Origin: Tuctoria greenei
Lineage: Eukaryota; Streptophyta; Magnoliopsida; Poales; Poaceae
Direction of reading: 5' to 3'
DNA: 64,000 bases
Assembly: GCA_036927565.1 (NCBI GenBank)
Contig: JAYESD010000003.1
Coordinates: 191,901,999 to 191,965,998, forward strand
Below, piece after piece: positions 30,151 to 42,590 of this stretch. The translations under genes were made by a program, and so were the position numbers. Below the pieces are notes generated by a model, which was not told where the DNA came from, did not search any database, and saw nothing but the letters and a program-made list of their open reading frames with translations. The number at the start of each line of letters is the position of its first letter. The stretch's first letter is position 1.

Positions 30151-33100
30151 ATGTCACAAGATAAGACATGGATGGAAAAAGACAGGCGTACAAAGGAGTG
30201 GCAGGATGGAATGAAGTCATTTTTAAATTTAGCATTCCAGGGCACTCGTGAAGAAGAAACTAAGCCTTGTCCTTGCACAAAATGTCGTAATATTTGCCAC
30301 GAGACACGCAAGGAACTTCATCTTCACTTGCTTTGTAATGGGATGTCATTTGATTATACTTGTTGTGTACACCATGGAGAAAAACAAGTTGAGAAAAATA
30401 TTGTTGAGCAATCCGCAAATAAGGAGGAGATAATTTCTGATGATGCTGCTACGGAAAATTTGTTGTCCAGTCTACTTAGAGGCACTGATCATGGTGGTAC
30501 TTCAGCAGATGTTAATGATCCAGAAAATGCTATAAACCAGCAAGAGTCAACTGGGTGTGCAAAGGCATTCTATGACTTATTAAATGTTGCCAAAAAGGAG
30601 TTGTATCCAGGTTGTGAGAAGGTGACCCAATTATCCTTTATTGTCAGGTTGTACTAGATAAAGTGTTTAACTGGTTTGAGCAAAAAAGCGTGTGAGTTGA
30701 TACTTGAACTATTCTCATATGTGCTTCTAGAGGGCTGTTGCATTCTTAATACACTTGATAAAGTTCAAAAGGTTGTTCGTGACCTCAGGCTGAGCTACGA
30801 AAAGATCGATGCATGTGTCAATGACTGTGTGTTATTCTGGAAGGACTATTCTCTGCTGGATCAATGCCCAAAATGTGGTGAATTAAGATGGAAAAATAGA
30901 ACTGGTGGGGATGCAAGAGAGGCTTTACCTTGTGGAAAAGCCAAGAAGCTTGTAGCATGCAAGATTCTACGATAGTTCCCTCTTATTCCCCATCTTCAAA
31001 AGTTTTATATGGCAGAATCAACGACATCAAACATGCGCTAGCATAGAGAAGAACGTATTGGTAATGGAATATTACGCCATCCTGCAGATTTGAAAGCATG
31101 GAAGCATTTTGATAGCATTCACCCAAATTCTCATCTGTTTCTCACAACATAAGACTTTGTCTAGCATCTGATGGTTTCAATCCTTTTGGAGTAATGAATG
31201 TTTCTTACAGAACATGGCCTGTGATTCTAATCCCTTATAATCTACCACCTTGGTTGTGTATGAACGAGCCTTATTGGTTGATGTCAACGATAATTCCTAG
31301 GCCAAAGTCACCTGGAAACAACATTGATGTGTATCTGCAGCCTTCGATTGATGAGCTACTAAAATTATGGTCTGATGATGTTGGAACATACGACAGTTCA
31401 AAGAAAGAGACATTTCTCACGCGAGCTTCTATATTGTGGACAATAAATAATTTTCGAGCATATGCAATGCTATGTGGATGGAGCACAAAAGGTAATCTAG
31501 CATGTCCATACTGCCATGTAAACACTGACGCCTTGTGGCTGAAACATGGACGAAAGTATTGCTACATGGGTCATCGTTGTTTCCTACCTCAATATCATGG
31601 GTGGCGTCAAGACAAAACTTCTTTCAACAACAATATAGAGAATAGAGAGGCTCCAACATCACTCTCTGGTCACGAAGTACTCCAACAATATGAGACTTTT
31701 GATCAAGTGAGTTTTAGACAGACGAATAATAAGAGAAAGCACACTGAGGAAGATAGATTTAGTTGGAAGAAGAAAAGTATATTTTTTCAGCCCCCGTATT
31801 GGAAGACATTGCTAATAAGGCATAACTTCATGTCATGCACATTGAGAAAAACATTTGTGATAACATATTGGGAACATTGCTTAATAGGGATGGTAAAACA
31901 AAAGATAGTCTACAAGCTCGTCTTGATACGAAGGATATGGGTATACGGCCAAAGCAACATCCGATGGATATGGATGGGAAGTATGATTGTCCATCAGCAT
32001 CATATAATTTGCATAACGATGAGAAGACCATCTTGTGCAAGTTTTTGGGGGATGTGAAGATGCCTGATGGTTATGCCTCAAACATCAAGAGATGTATAGA
32101 TAAAAGCACGTAAGGTATCAGGTCTAAAAACTCATGACTGCCATGTTATATTTTAGAAGCTCCTTCCTATTGCAATATGTGACATATTGCCTGAAAAGGT
32201 TGTTGCACCTTTAATTGAGTTTAGCAGATTCTTTTTTGGAATTTGTTCTAAAGAATTAGCAGAACCAGATTTAGATAAGATGATCAAACAATTTCCTGAA
32301 ACAATTTGTAAGCTTGAGATGTTGCTTCCTCCCACTTTCTTTGATATCGTGGCACATCTTCCAATCCATCTTGCCGAAGAAGCTCGCTTGGGTGGACCTG
32401 TTTCTTACAGATGGATGTATCCAATTGAGAGATACCTTGGTACATTGAAGAGGTATGTACGTAATAGAGCTCACTCGGAGGGTTCTATAGCCGAGGGATA
32501 TTAATGGAAGAGTGTATGACTTTCTGTAGTCAATTTTTGGATAACAACAACACCAAGCTTAATAGGCCAGAACGTCATGAAGCTGCAGCTAGGAATGAAC
32601 CTTCTCTCGAGTGTAATATATTTACAGAAGTTGATAATTCTAAAAAAGAGTTTAAATGGGGCCAACTTACTATAGTGGAACTACATAACATTGGGCATTA
32701 TATTATTTCTAATGTTGAAGAGGCCACTCCATGGATCAAGTACGTATAAATCAAATGTTCTATACTATATTGGATCATGCCTATTGTAGATGGCTCATTT
32801 AATTTTGTACCCTTTTCAGTGAGCATTTTGAACACCTGAAAAAGATTCATTCTCGTGATGTTGAAAAACGCCAGAGATGAGTTTGTTTATTGGTTTCAAA
32901 AATGAGTAAGTACATGCAAGTTTTTACTTTGATGAAATATTGAACAAATATGTGTTCTGAAGCTGGTTTATCGATGACCCCTTTTATACTAATGTGTACA
33001 GATTACGACATTACACAAAAGTAACCGGTTATTTGTATGCATTATCTAGAGGACCTGACTGTCGGGCACATTTTTTAGTAGATCATTCATAAATGGCTTC

Positions 33101-33749
33101 TTCTTTCGAACTGCAGAGGTGGAAAAAGATTTACGGACACAAAACAATGATGTTGTTGTTCGGGATGGTGATCATGAGTGGTTTGAAGTAATCAAGAAAA
33201 TGATTTCTGTTGATTTTGAAAAAATCAAGAGGTTCTGTTATTTGAATGTGACTGGTTTGAGCGGCCTCGTTCCGGTCAGAGCCAAAGCAGAGGCTACAAA
33301 ATGGATGGATACAGAATGATAGATGTTGACACTACTCATTCTCAATTTAAGTATGAGCCTTACATTCTAGCCACCCAAGCAGAACAAGTTTTTTACGTTC
33401 GAAGTGTGAAGAAACCAAATGGGCTAAAATTATTAAAACGAAGCCACAAAACCTTTTTGCCATGCCCCTTGGAGAAAGTGAAAATAATATCACTGAGACG
33501 GTGGAGGCTGAGACATTTGATGATCGACGACTTACTGATATCAATATGCCACACATAAATGAGGATAGGACCGCATGGGCTAGGAATGACATTGAGGGAG
33601 CAACCGGTGATGCTTCCGCTCTTCAAATGAGAACATGTGATCAATTTGAGGCACATAGAGTTCCATCAGAAAATGAAAATGATGACGACGACGAAGATGA
33701 TACATATATCAATGATGGTATTGTACCTCCAATATTGGGGGGACAATGA
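30151..33749 (+). pseudogene. CACTA TNP2-type transposase gene, multiple breaks
   Basis: The N-terminus is the transposase-associated domain (MSQDKTWMEKDRRTKEWQDG, CPCTKCRNIC, HLLCNGM). A linker and a zinc-like CPKCGELRWK segment follow. Next is the TNP2 transposase core (LASDGFNPFG, SYRTWPVILIPYNLPPWLC, GNNIDVYLQPSIDELLKLW, GNLACPYCHVNT, VMHIEKNICDN-like). A DUF4218-type region follows (LPIAICDILPEKVVAPLIEF, EETPLG-like GPVSYRWMYPIERYLGTLK), then a DUF4216-type end (YEPYILATQAEQVFYV) and an acidic tail ending at 33749. Family genes have introns, which explains some gaps. A TAG at 30655-30657 within conserved sequence and a one-base loss near 31824 are real lesions. Spliced structure not determined. 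Confidence 0.9.
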
Positions 33750-33929
33750 AGATGATGATATTTTTATATAAGTATTGTGTGAGCTAGCTCTGTACGTGAA
33801 CTATTTGATTTTTTTGAAAAGATAGAAGCCGCTATTCTATTTAGCAGCAAGCTTAGAAGCAAGCCGATATTGAATAATCCCACCTCTTTAGAAGATACCC
33901 AGAATTTGAAATGCCGCTCCTGCAGAAAT

Positions 33930-35760
33930 TCCTAATGCAATGAACTAGTGATTCCTAGATACAGATCCTAATACAACGAGTGTGTTCTATGGCGATAGAT
34001 CCTAAGACCATGAACTAGTACAATCGTGGCAACATATCATAATGCAATGATTATACAAGCAAAATGGAGACGCGCTTAATTAGCAGCGAAGTGTGTTTCT
34101 TATATGAAAAGTGTGTCCTCCCCACGACACGTCCTTTTAGCTTTGTGATTTTTTACATTTTGCTTCAGTTCACTGTTGATATCACACATCACTGAACTTA
34201 GAGCACATTCACTTAATAACTGAATCATTCACTTGTCTAGAAAATAAACAAATCCGTCTTTATGATTCCAGAGGAACACGATGAGCACACCACACATTCA
34301 TTTGTTCACACAGTGGCCAACATTTTGTAATATATTGTGAGGCGAACGATCCGTGATGATAGATCCTAACGCCACGAACTGGTGAATCGAGTCAACAGAT
34401 CCTATTGCAACGATTGTGTTTCGTGACGATAGATCCTAACGCCACCAACTGGTGAATCGTGGCAACATATCCTAATGCAACGATTGTGTTCCGTGGCGAT
34501 AGATCCTAATGCCACGAACTAGTGAATCGTGGAAAAAATTTCTAATGCAATGATTGTGTTCCGTGACAATAGATCCTAACGCCACAAACTGGTGAATCGT
34601 GGCAAAAGTTCCTAATGCAACAATTGTGTTCCGTGGTGATAGATCCTAATGCCACAAACTGGTGAATCGTGGAAATGGATCCTAATGCAACGATTCTATT
34701 CCGTGGCAATAGATCCTAACGCCACGATTTGGTGAATCGTGGAAAAAGTTCCTAATGCAACGATTGTGTTTTGTGGCGATAGATCCTAACGCCACAAACT
34801 GATGAATCATGGCAAAAGTTTCTAATGCAACGATTGTGTTCCGTGGCAATAGATCCTAACGCCATGAACGGGTAATTCATGGCAAAAGTTCATAATGCAA
34901 CAATTATGTTCTGTGGCGATAGATCCTAACGCCACGAGCCGGTAATTCATGGCAACAGATCCTAATGCAATGATTGTGTTTCGTTGCAATAGATCCTATC
35001 GCCACGAACTGGTGAATCGTGGCAAAAGTTCCTAATGCAACGATTTTGTTTCGTGGCGATAGATCCTAACGCCACGAACCTATAATTCATGGCAGTTCCT
35101 AATGCAACGATTCTGTTCCGTGGCGATAGATCCTAACGCCACAAACCGATGAATCGTGGCTACAGATCCTAATGCAACGATTGTGTTTCGTGGCGATAGA
35201 TCCTATCGCCATGAACCGGAGAATCGTGGCAAAAGTTCCTAATGCAACGATTGTGTTCCGTGGCGATAGATCTTAATGCCATGAACCAGTAATTCATGGC
35301 AAAAGTTCCTAATGCAACGATTCTGTTTTGTGGCGATAGATCCTAACGCCATGAACCGGTAATTGTGGAAACAGATCCTAATGCAACGATTGTGTGACGT
35401 GGCAATAGGTCCTAATGCCACAAACTAGTGAATCGTGGACACAAATCCTAATGCAACGATCGTGTTCCGTGGTGATAGATGCTAACGCCTTGAAATAGTG
35501 AATCATGGCAACATATCCTAATGCAATGACCGTGTTCCGTGGCGATAGATACTAATGCCACAAACTAGTGAATCGTGGCAATAGATTCATGGCGATAGAT
35601 CCTAATGCCACGAACTAGTGAATCGTGGCAACAGATCCTAATGCAACAATCATGTTTCATGGCGATAGATGCTAATGCCACGAACTAGTGAATCGTGGCA
35701 ACAGATTCATGGCGATAAATTCTAATGCCACAAACTAGTGAATCATGGCAAAAGACCAAT
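33930..35760. repeat. CACTA subterminal array: about 26 copies of a 70-bp dimeric repeat
   Basis: The period is 70 bp (for example CGATTGTGTT at 34421, 34491 and so on). Each unit is a dimer of two related 35-bp halves: one near AGATCCTAACGCCACGAACT with GGTGAATCGTGGC, the other near AGATCCTAATGCAACGATTG with TGTTCCGTGGCGAT. The first half contains an inverted pair GCCACGA...TCGTGGC. Shorter units appear near 35580 and 35700. In CACTA elements such subterminal repeats bind the element's TNPA-like protein. Confidence 0.88.
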
Positions 35761-35762
35761 CT

Positions 35763-35825
35763 TACTACAACGATTTAGTATTCGTTGCAGTACAATCATT
35801 GCAACAGGGCGGAATCCTTGTAGTG
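35763..35825. repeat. Right terminal region of the CACTA element
   Basis: The last bases read GGCGGAATCCTTGTAGTG; reversed, CACTACAAGGATTCCGCC. Upstream are two ATTCGTTGCAG/ATCATTGCAAC motifs related to the subterminal repeats. Confidence 0.85.
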
Positions 35826-35828
35826 TAA

Positions 35829-36199
35829 GCACCGCGAAGGCTCGCATAGTTGTGGGAGCTGGAGAAATCCACTTCCATATCAATGGCAAGGACGAGAAGT
35901 TTAACTTTCGCCCAAAGATGGAGCAATACTCAGTGATCCATATCAAGTATGGGCTGAATGTCAAACATATTCAAGAGGTCGAAATCACACCTCCAGAGGT
36001 GGATCCGTTGATTGCATTCATGAGGAATTTGATCTATGCAGAAAACCCGTCTTATCGTCCACGCCGACATCCAAAGAAGACGGAGAAGTCTGGACCTCCC
36101 CAAAGGCCCAAGTCCACCAAGCGGCCAAAGAAGGTATGGTGGAAGAAGCAAGACAAGCCATCTGAGCCCATCTCTTCGAGCCCGGATGTCAAGAAATGA
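35829..36199 (+). pseudogene. Gypsy gag-protease fragment
   Basis: The frame reads ARIVVGAGEIHFHINGKDEK, FNFRPKMEQYSV and a basic Lys/Pro-rich tail ending SSSPDVKK and TGA. The GEIHFHINGK-FRPK text is typical of the end of plant gypsy retropepsins. The CACTA insertion removes everything upstream. The stop after the basic tail may be natural or the result of deletion of pol. Confidence 0.6.
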
Positions 36200-36996
36200 A
36201 GAAGGAGGAATGTTCATCTCATCGGACGGTGGTGGGACCTAGCCAATAGGTTAAATTGGTAGTTATCCTTTTATTTTATTTTTCTTTTCTCTTTATTTGA
36301 TTTTCCCCATTTAGTTTGAATTTTCCCTATTACATATTTGGTTTTCTTTAGTAAGTTGAGTATCTTATATTCTCAACTATTATTTTTATTTCTTTATTTT
36401 CATGAAAAAGAAAATTATTGGGTTTTGAAAAAAGGAGTTTTATTGGAAAACAATTTTTCTGAGCTGCAAAATTGGTAATTCACCAACGTGCTAATCCCAT
36501 AGCTGTTCGGGAGCCACCTGCCAAAAGGGAGAACAGGGGGCCCACTTGTCAATTCGGCTGACCCCTCTGTTCGGCCGACATGGGGAAAGGGTCATTCTGG
36601 CTCTCTCTCTCCTCCAACAGCTACATTTGGTATCCTGGTGATCGTTGGGGATTGTACACTACTCCCTCCTTTCTCGAAAGTTTGTCGCTTTCTAGTTCAA
36701 TTTTGAACTAGAAAGCGACAAATTTTCGAGAAAGGAGGGAGTATAAATGATGGCCGTGAGGAGATCTTCTCACACTTCACCTCATTTCATACCTCCCCAA
36801 AGTCACTCTTGCTCACATTGTTTTCTTGCTCTTCATTGAAGTACTCTTGATCAATTCCCAACTCAAAAAGATTTGCTTTCATTTGCATTTGCAATTTTCT
36901 CTCAAGTTCTTCAAGGGAAAATTCGTCGGGGTTTTGCTTTTGCTAACATCATCTCTTTCGAGTTTTTGCCTTGTTGTGTTCTTGTTTGTTGTGGCC
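36200..36996. other. Non-coding spacer with one MITE
   Basis: AT-rich sequence and a leader before the ORF1-like gene. Phrases such as TTCGGCCGAC also occur in the element's LTR near 40139. The MITE at 36660-36743 is the only clear feature. Confidence 0.5.
36660..36743. mobile_element. Very short hairpin Stowaway MITE (84 bp with TA target)
   Basis: CTCCCTCCTTTCTCGAAAGT on the left pairs almost perfectly with ATTTTCGAGAAAGGAGGGAG on the right. The pairing continues (TTTGTCGCTTTCTAGTTCAA against its complement) to a loop of a few bases. TA stands on both sides. Confidence 0.92.
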
Positions 36997-38447
36997 ATGA
37001 AAGGAATGAAGAGGTTGTTTGGAAAGAGGAAGGAGGCTACAAGCTCAAGCCATGGTGGAGATTTGAGTGCACGCCCCTCTTCCATTGCTACACCAAGTTC
37101 ACGGAGTAGGAGTGTAGGAGGGGACACTCCCATGGGTGAGGGGAGCAACCCACACCAACTTCTTCACGCAAGCTGCTCCAAGATTGTGAGTTTTCTCATA
37201 CGAAAGCTTATGATCCAGATTTTATCTCCAAAATAGGTATGGATTCTGAATTCCTTTCCATTTGGCATGCATTAGGATGGGAAAACTTTGCTCACATAAA
37301 GAAGAAAGGTTCACGCCTTCTCTCCATACAATTTCTTTGCACACTCAAAATAGGATTTGATAATATTAATTAAGTGAAATCCTAGGCTTCCATAAACGTT
37401 GTTTGCTAGATTTAGACACTTTGCCTAAGTTTAACACACAAAGTTTTTGGCAATATTTAACTGGTGAGGTCATATGTAGTGCACCTAGGAATAGCCACTT
37501 GCACAACCCTACTTTTCGCTTCATGGATAGATGGGTGGCTATGACTATGTTCCCTAGAGGATATGTAAGGGTAGTGCTTGATGATGAGCTGAAAATTTTG
37601 TTTGCTATAGCTAAAAAGATAAAAGTTGCTCCAGTTATTGTCGTGATGACACATGGTTAGATTACATTCCAAGGGTAGGGCCAATTGAATGTACTTCATT
37701 GGTTACCCATATTGCTACTAGGGTAGGAGCACTAAAATATTCTTCATTTGAGTATATTGAAAATGAAAGAGAATTAATCGATGAAGATTATTTAGTGCAG
37801 GGACATACCCTTAAGCATGATTAAGTTGGCTCTTTGATATTTTATTATCCCGGCTTTGTCAATGAAATCGGTTACCTAACCCGGATTATCATTTCTACAA
37901 ATGCCAGAAGCTAACCGTCGACCTCCTTTCCATTGAGGAAGCCAGAAGAAGTAATGTCTCTAGCAGGGTAACCAGAAGCCGTACAAGGAGAGCATCTATG
38001 CCCCCGTCAACCTCCACGACCCATGAGTACGAAGAGGAAGAGAACTCAACGGGTGATGCACCCGGATGGACTCAACCTCCATCGTATGAGACTGAAGGTC
38101 CGTCTTGGCATGGATGGTCAGGTGCCACATGGGAGCCGACCCTATCCACTTCAAGCTCTAGCAGCTTGCCTCCATCGTCCATGAGGAGATGTCGTTCCTC
38201 TTCGGCTAGAAGTCATCATGACTATAGCCAAGGAATGACAGATCTCACTAGACATATGGAAGACCTTAAAGTGAGAATGGGTGACATCTACAACACTCTC
38301 CAAGTGCATGTCCAAGGTACCCAAGACTGGCAACAACACATGGATGCTCAGTTCACCAACTTCAACTCCATGCTACAACAACAACAAGCCGATCTCGCGG
38401 CATACTTCCATCATCAAGGGTTCAACCCTCGTCACAGAGGTGAGTGA
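36997..38447 (+). pseudogene. Athila ORF1-like gene, several frameshifts
   Basis: Starts MKGMKRLFGKRKEATSSSHG. After a frameshift near 37185 it reads YDPDFISKIGMDSEFLSIWH, ENFAHIKKKGSRLLSIQFLC, SFWQYLTGE, RFMDRWVAMTMFPRGYVRVV and DELKILFAIAKKIKVAPVIV. The end is a Ser/Glu-rich segment and a glutamine-rich helix (MEDLKVRMGDIYNTLQVHVQ ... QQQQADLAAYFHHQGF). The RW-FPR-DEL-IAK-IK-AP pattern matches the ORF1 family described from Athila elements. At least three frame changes and stops (about 37370, 37660) make it dead. Confidence 0.7.
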
Positions 38448-39785
38448 ATAATAATCTTGGGGGAGGATCCCCACTTGAGGTAAATTGTATCACACCCTTG
38501 CATATTTATTTTCCATCAACCACCTTGCATATAAAAAAAGAAAAAAAATGTAGGACAGATTTTTTTTAGAATAAAATAAATGATGTGCAATAAGAATGGT
38601 TTGGAATTCACATAGATGAAATGATGAATAGTTTCTCTGTTTTAATTTACTAAGTCCCTAGTTTACAACTTACTACTCTCCAAAATATTGCTCTCATTGG
38701 CTAATATTGCTTTTGCCTTGATTTGGAAATTGTGGGTAGCAAAAGCATAATCCATTCTAAGTTGTTGTGAGATATGATATAGTGATAGGGCTGCTATTCC
38801 TAGTTCGAAAGTGAAACTTAGATTTACGGAGAAATTCTAAACAGATTTAAGTTACTCTCATTTGATTGGAAATACCTACCAAAGCCATATGATATATCAC
38901 ATTGATAGACCTTATGCTTATGCTATTTGTCTTCACATTGAGATTTGTCAAACTAGTGTAGACCTATGTGAGATTTCATTCATTACTTTTTGAATTCAAG
39001 ACTTCACTTGCACATGCTAAACTTCTACACTAGAAGTAAGAAAAATTCCACCATACCACGATTCCACAATAAAAAGAGGAACTCCATATTATTCATGCTT
39101 AGTACTCTCTCCAAAAATTTATTGCATAAAAAGCGACTAGAAGACATGGCTACAAGAAAAAGAATAAAAATGCACGCTTACATCATAAGCATGCGAAAAA
39201 AAGTAGCCATGTTTCATCCCTGCAAAATTAAGAGAGTTCACTCAAAAAGGAGTCATCTCAAAAATATCCACATCCACTTCAAATCCATCACACATGCACA
39301 AGTCTTGAATCAAATTGTTTTGAATTGATCTCTCCTAAAGCTTACTCTTTTGACTTAGCAATATTATGTGTTGCAAAAATGCCTACTATATTCCCTACCA
39401 AGCTCCACATGCAAGCCTTATGTAGAGGTAGGATGAATTTAGGCAAAATGCCTTGGTGAGGATATATTTCCACTACACACAAAGGAGAGACTTGAGAGAA
39501 TCAAATTGAGATACTTAAAATCTAAATTGAACTCTCTGGAATTTGAGTGGAACTTGATTTCTAGGGTATGCGTGCTTCATTTATTGTTCTATTTTTCAAC
39601 GAACCATGAATAGGAGATGGCATAGGCCCGATAATAACTTGAGATGGGTGAAGTACCGTGCAAATTTTTGCAATAATAGATAGACTATTTTGTTGTGCAC
39701 ATGGTACTTTTGAAAAGTAGAACATTGTAGTAACTCTTGATCATCAACCTAAAGTATTGACTTTACTCGAGACGAGATAGAATAA
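38448..39785. other. Non-coding spacer of the Athila-like element
   Basis: AT-rich, without coding signal. A purine run CTTGGGGGAGGATCC at 38456-38470 resembles the terminal polypurine tract and may be an internal one. Confidence 0.6.
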
Positions 39786-39798
39786 GCTTGGGGGAGTT
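39786..39798 (+). other. Polypurine tract of the Athila-like element
   Basis: AGCTTGGGGGAGTT stands directly before the LTR start TGTTGACGG, where plus-strand DNA synthesis would be primed. Confidence 0.8.
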
Positions 39799-41400
39799 TG
39801 TTGACGGCTGTTATATACCAATTTCACTCATCAATATAACTCAATTATGTGAAGTATAATTTCTTGCACACATCACCTTTCTATTTAACCTATTCCCACT
39901 TTTCTTTGGAGAAAGTAGTGCATGCAGGCATTATATGCAGAATTGAAGTGAAACAAGTGGATGGATCCTATAAAATATCATTCCAGCCAATCAGGACACC
40001 ACGTGGCACCAGATGGATCAAATAGCCCACAAACAGAGGTATCTGAGGCCATCCAACGGTGTAGCACCCATATCAGTCAATGGGACCCACCTAGAAGTCA
40101 CCCCGAGGAAGCACACCAGAAATGGTCAACATTTTTGTTCGGCCGACTAGGGGGTTAAGCTGAACCCTTCTTTGTGTCAAACTCGGTCAACTTCCATGTG
40201 TCGACTTTATGTGGTGCCCTAGTCACGATGAAGACTGTTTTGGGCGCTTTTTGTGGCGAGAAACGACCCTTCTCCAAGCTATAAATAAGACCCCTCAACC
40301 CTCACTTCAGCACACACCACTTGAGTATTCATCCATTGTATCCACTACTCTCCATAGGTTTAGAGGAGTATAGGTTGTAGAGAGGAGAGTCTTTAGTCCA
40401 TAGTCCAAGTAGGAGAGGAGTAGAAGGAGTCTCTTCCCAATTTCCAATTGGGAAAGGTATGGATCTTATATTTCTATTTGTATTTGTGACTTTATTCTTA
40501 ATAAAGATGTTATATTTAGTCTTCCATTGTTCATTTACTTGGATGAAGCATTTCTTGTTTGATTGTATATTCCATGTATGTGGTAGGAGTAGTATTTATG
40601 ATTATGCTATACCATTCTCAATATATCATCATAAACACTATAAACCTTCACTATAGTCTAATTAGCTATGACATGATTATGTTAACATGAATCACTTATG
40701 CTATGAATTAACATTGGTTCAACGATGATTTAGTTCATGGCCTTAGGATGGCTTGTGCTTAGGCTCTTAAGGTAATTACTTAATATTCTAGCATGGTGCA
40801 AGGATAGAGAGTAGCGTTGAATGTCTCGTAGACCCACAGTTTGAAGAGGTAGGCAGTAGATGGTGATAGCCCCATCTGTCCTTTGTAATCCTTCACATTC
40901 GGCTATGCCACAGGCTCTTGGCGGGAGTCGTCCTAGTATTGCTAGGAGTAAACTCGTGTCCGATGTGTTAATCCACTTAGCATGAGAATTCATAATTGAC
41001 ATGATCATTAGTAACTAACTTAGGCTATGTATATGTACATTAGAAGCATCGTAGGAGTCTCTACCTAACCCTTAACCTAGACCCTCTTACCTCATTTATC
41101 CCCTTAGGATAGAATGCTCTTGTGTGTGTCACACTACTCTAACTTATCATTTATCCATCCTTGCTAGAACCTTACCTAGATCAGCCTAGCCTCTTAACTT
41201 GATGATTGCTTTAATTCCATCTAGCCTTCCTTTGGGAGAATCTAAATGACACCCTTTGGGAATACTCTTAGAGGGGAAATGCTAAATCGATAGTTTCCGC
41301 GCGCTTGCAGATTTACATGTATAATCTAAAATCTATAAACAAGCATTTTTGGCACCAATGCTAGAGATGAATTGTTAGTAGTGCGTAGGAACCGTCAACA
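39799..41400 (+). repeat. 3' LTR of the Athila-like element (1602 bp)
   Basis: Starts TGTTGACGGC and ends GGAACCGTCAACA, a perfect 9-bp terminal inverted repeat (TGTTGACGG/CCGTCAACA). A TATAAATA promoter box lies at 40280-40287. Right of it, 41401 resumes the gag of element A. Confidence 0.92.
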
Positions 41401-42590
41401 AGCAACTATCACAAGACCTTTCAAACACTTATGGCATAGCTAAGAAATCTTAACAACATTCTTGAAGATGCAAGAAATCAAGAAGAAATAGATGAAGAAG
41501 CTGCTCCTCAACTTGCAAGGCAACAGCGACAACTACAAAGAAAAGTTGCCGCTCATATTAGAGGACCTGTGGTGCAAGGTCGTGAGAATGGAGACAATGG
41601 TGCTGGTCGTAGGAGAGGAAGAGATTATGGAGATAGAAGAAGTGAACATACTGACTCGGATGAAGGGTATGAAGGAGATGATCTTGAACAGCCTTGGGAT
41701 GATGGAAATTGGCGTCGAGGTCGTCATGCACATAATAAGAAAATGAGGAGAGGTTTAGCAAGCTTAAATTTGCAATGCCCAAATTTGACGATGGGTCTGA
41801 TCCGGAAGCTTATCTCACATGGGAATTAAAGGTTGATAAGATTTTTCATTTTCATAATTATTCTGAAGAAAAGAAGATGGCAATGGCAGCCCTTGAATTT
41901 GATGACTATGCTCAAATTTGGTGGGAGCAAATGCTTAATGATAGAGAAGCTGTTGGACAAGGTGTTGTTAGATCATGGGCTGAAATGAAGAGGGAAATGA
42001 GGGCTAGATTTGTCCCCAAGCATTATCGTTGAGAACTTTGTGAAATGCTGCAGAATTTAAAGCAAGGAAATCATTCTGTAGATTAGTACTACAATGAGAA
42101 GGAGAAGGCAATGATCAGGGCCAATGTAAATGAAGATGAAGAGCAATCAATAGCATGATTCATGTCCGGTTTGCACCGCAATATTCAGCCCATTGTCGAG
42201 TTTCAGCCATACTGCAGTCTTATTGATTTAGTGCATCAAGCAAACAAAGCTGAAAGACAGTTGCAGCAAGACATTAAAATTAATAGAGCTACACCATTCA
42301 ATTCAAAGGGAACATCAAGTACAAGCAAATATACACAAAGGAATGGTGTTGGCAAGGTACTATCCACAACTCAAGTGGAGACTTAAATTCGATTGCTTGT
42401 GACATTTCTAAGTGATAAAAATTCTGCTGCTTGAAGTGAACTGAACAAACCCACAAATTCAGCAGCTACATCAGTGGGATCTACTGCCAAGAGTAGTGGA
42501 ATCAAATGCTTTAAGTGTGGAGGTCGTGGACACGTTGTAAGAGAGTGCCCGAATAATCGCGCCATCATTGTTAATGATCAAGGAGAATAG
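41401..42590 (+). pseudogene. gag of gypsy element A
   Basis: The N-terminal part is rich in Gln and Asp/Arg (TDSDEGYEGDDLEQPWDDGN). Frame changes near 41760 lead into the gag core (PKFDDGSDPEAYLTWELKVD, YAQIWWEQML, MKREMRARFVPKHYR). A TGA at 42030-42032 stands where element B has CGA. Further stops (42086, 42157) precede a CCHC zinc knuckle (CFKCGGRGHVVREC) at about 42511-42552. The gag core is a standard Retrotrans_gag domain. Confidence 0.88.

Larger units (their letters stand above)
29761..35825 (+). mobile_element. CACTA (En/Spm) transposon, left end missing
   Basis: It carries a TNP2-type transposase, a large subterminal repeat array and a right terminus reading CTTGTAGTG (CACTACAAG on the other strand) at 35817-35825. 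It is inserted in an Athila-like gypsy element, and TAA follows directly (3-bp target duplications are usual for CACTA). The left boundary given is only the point where continuous element-like sequence is interrupted by the LINE; no left TIR was found. Confidence 0.85.
35829..41400 (+). mobile_element. Ty3/gypsy element, Athila-like: right part only
   Basis: It contains a protease-region fragment, an ORF1-like gene, a polypurine tract and a 3' LTR. RT, RNase H and integrase are not present between the protease fragment and the ORF1-like gene. The left side is cut by the CACTA insertion, and the expected left half is not found elsewhere in the window. It was itself inserted in the gag of element A, which resumes at 41401. 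Confidence 0.75.

Noticed and set aside
33930..35760. Possible CRISPR-like array (regular repeats)
   Set aside because: The whole 70-bp unit is repeated, with no unique spacers, in a eukaryotic CACTA element; it is a subterminal tandem repeat.
35829..36199. Host gene with a basic C-terminus
   Set aside because: The GEIHFHINGK-FRPK text fits the end of a gypsy protease and the neighbouring sequence is retroelement-derived.
36826..37236. ORF start at 36826 for the ORF1-like gene
   Set aside because: The first 57 residues are hydrophobic leader-like translation of AT-rich sequence; MKGMKRLFGKRKE at 36997 is a better start.
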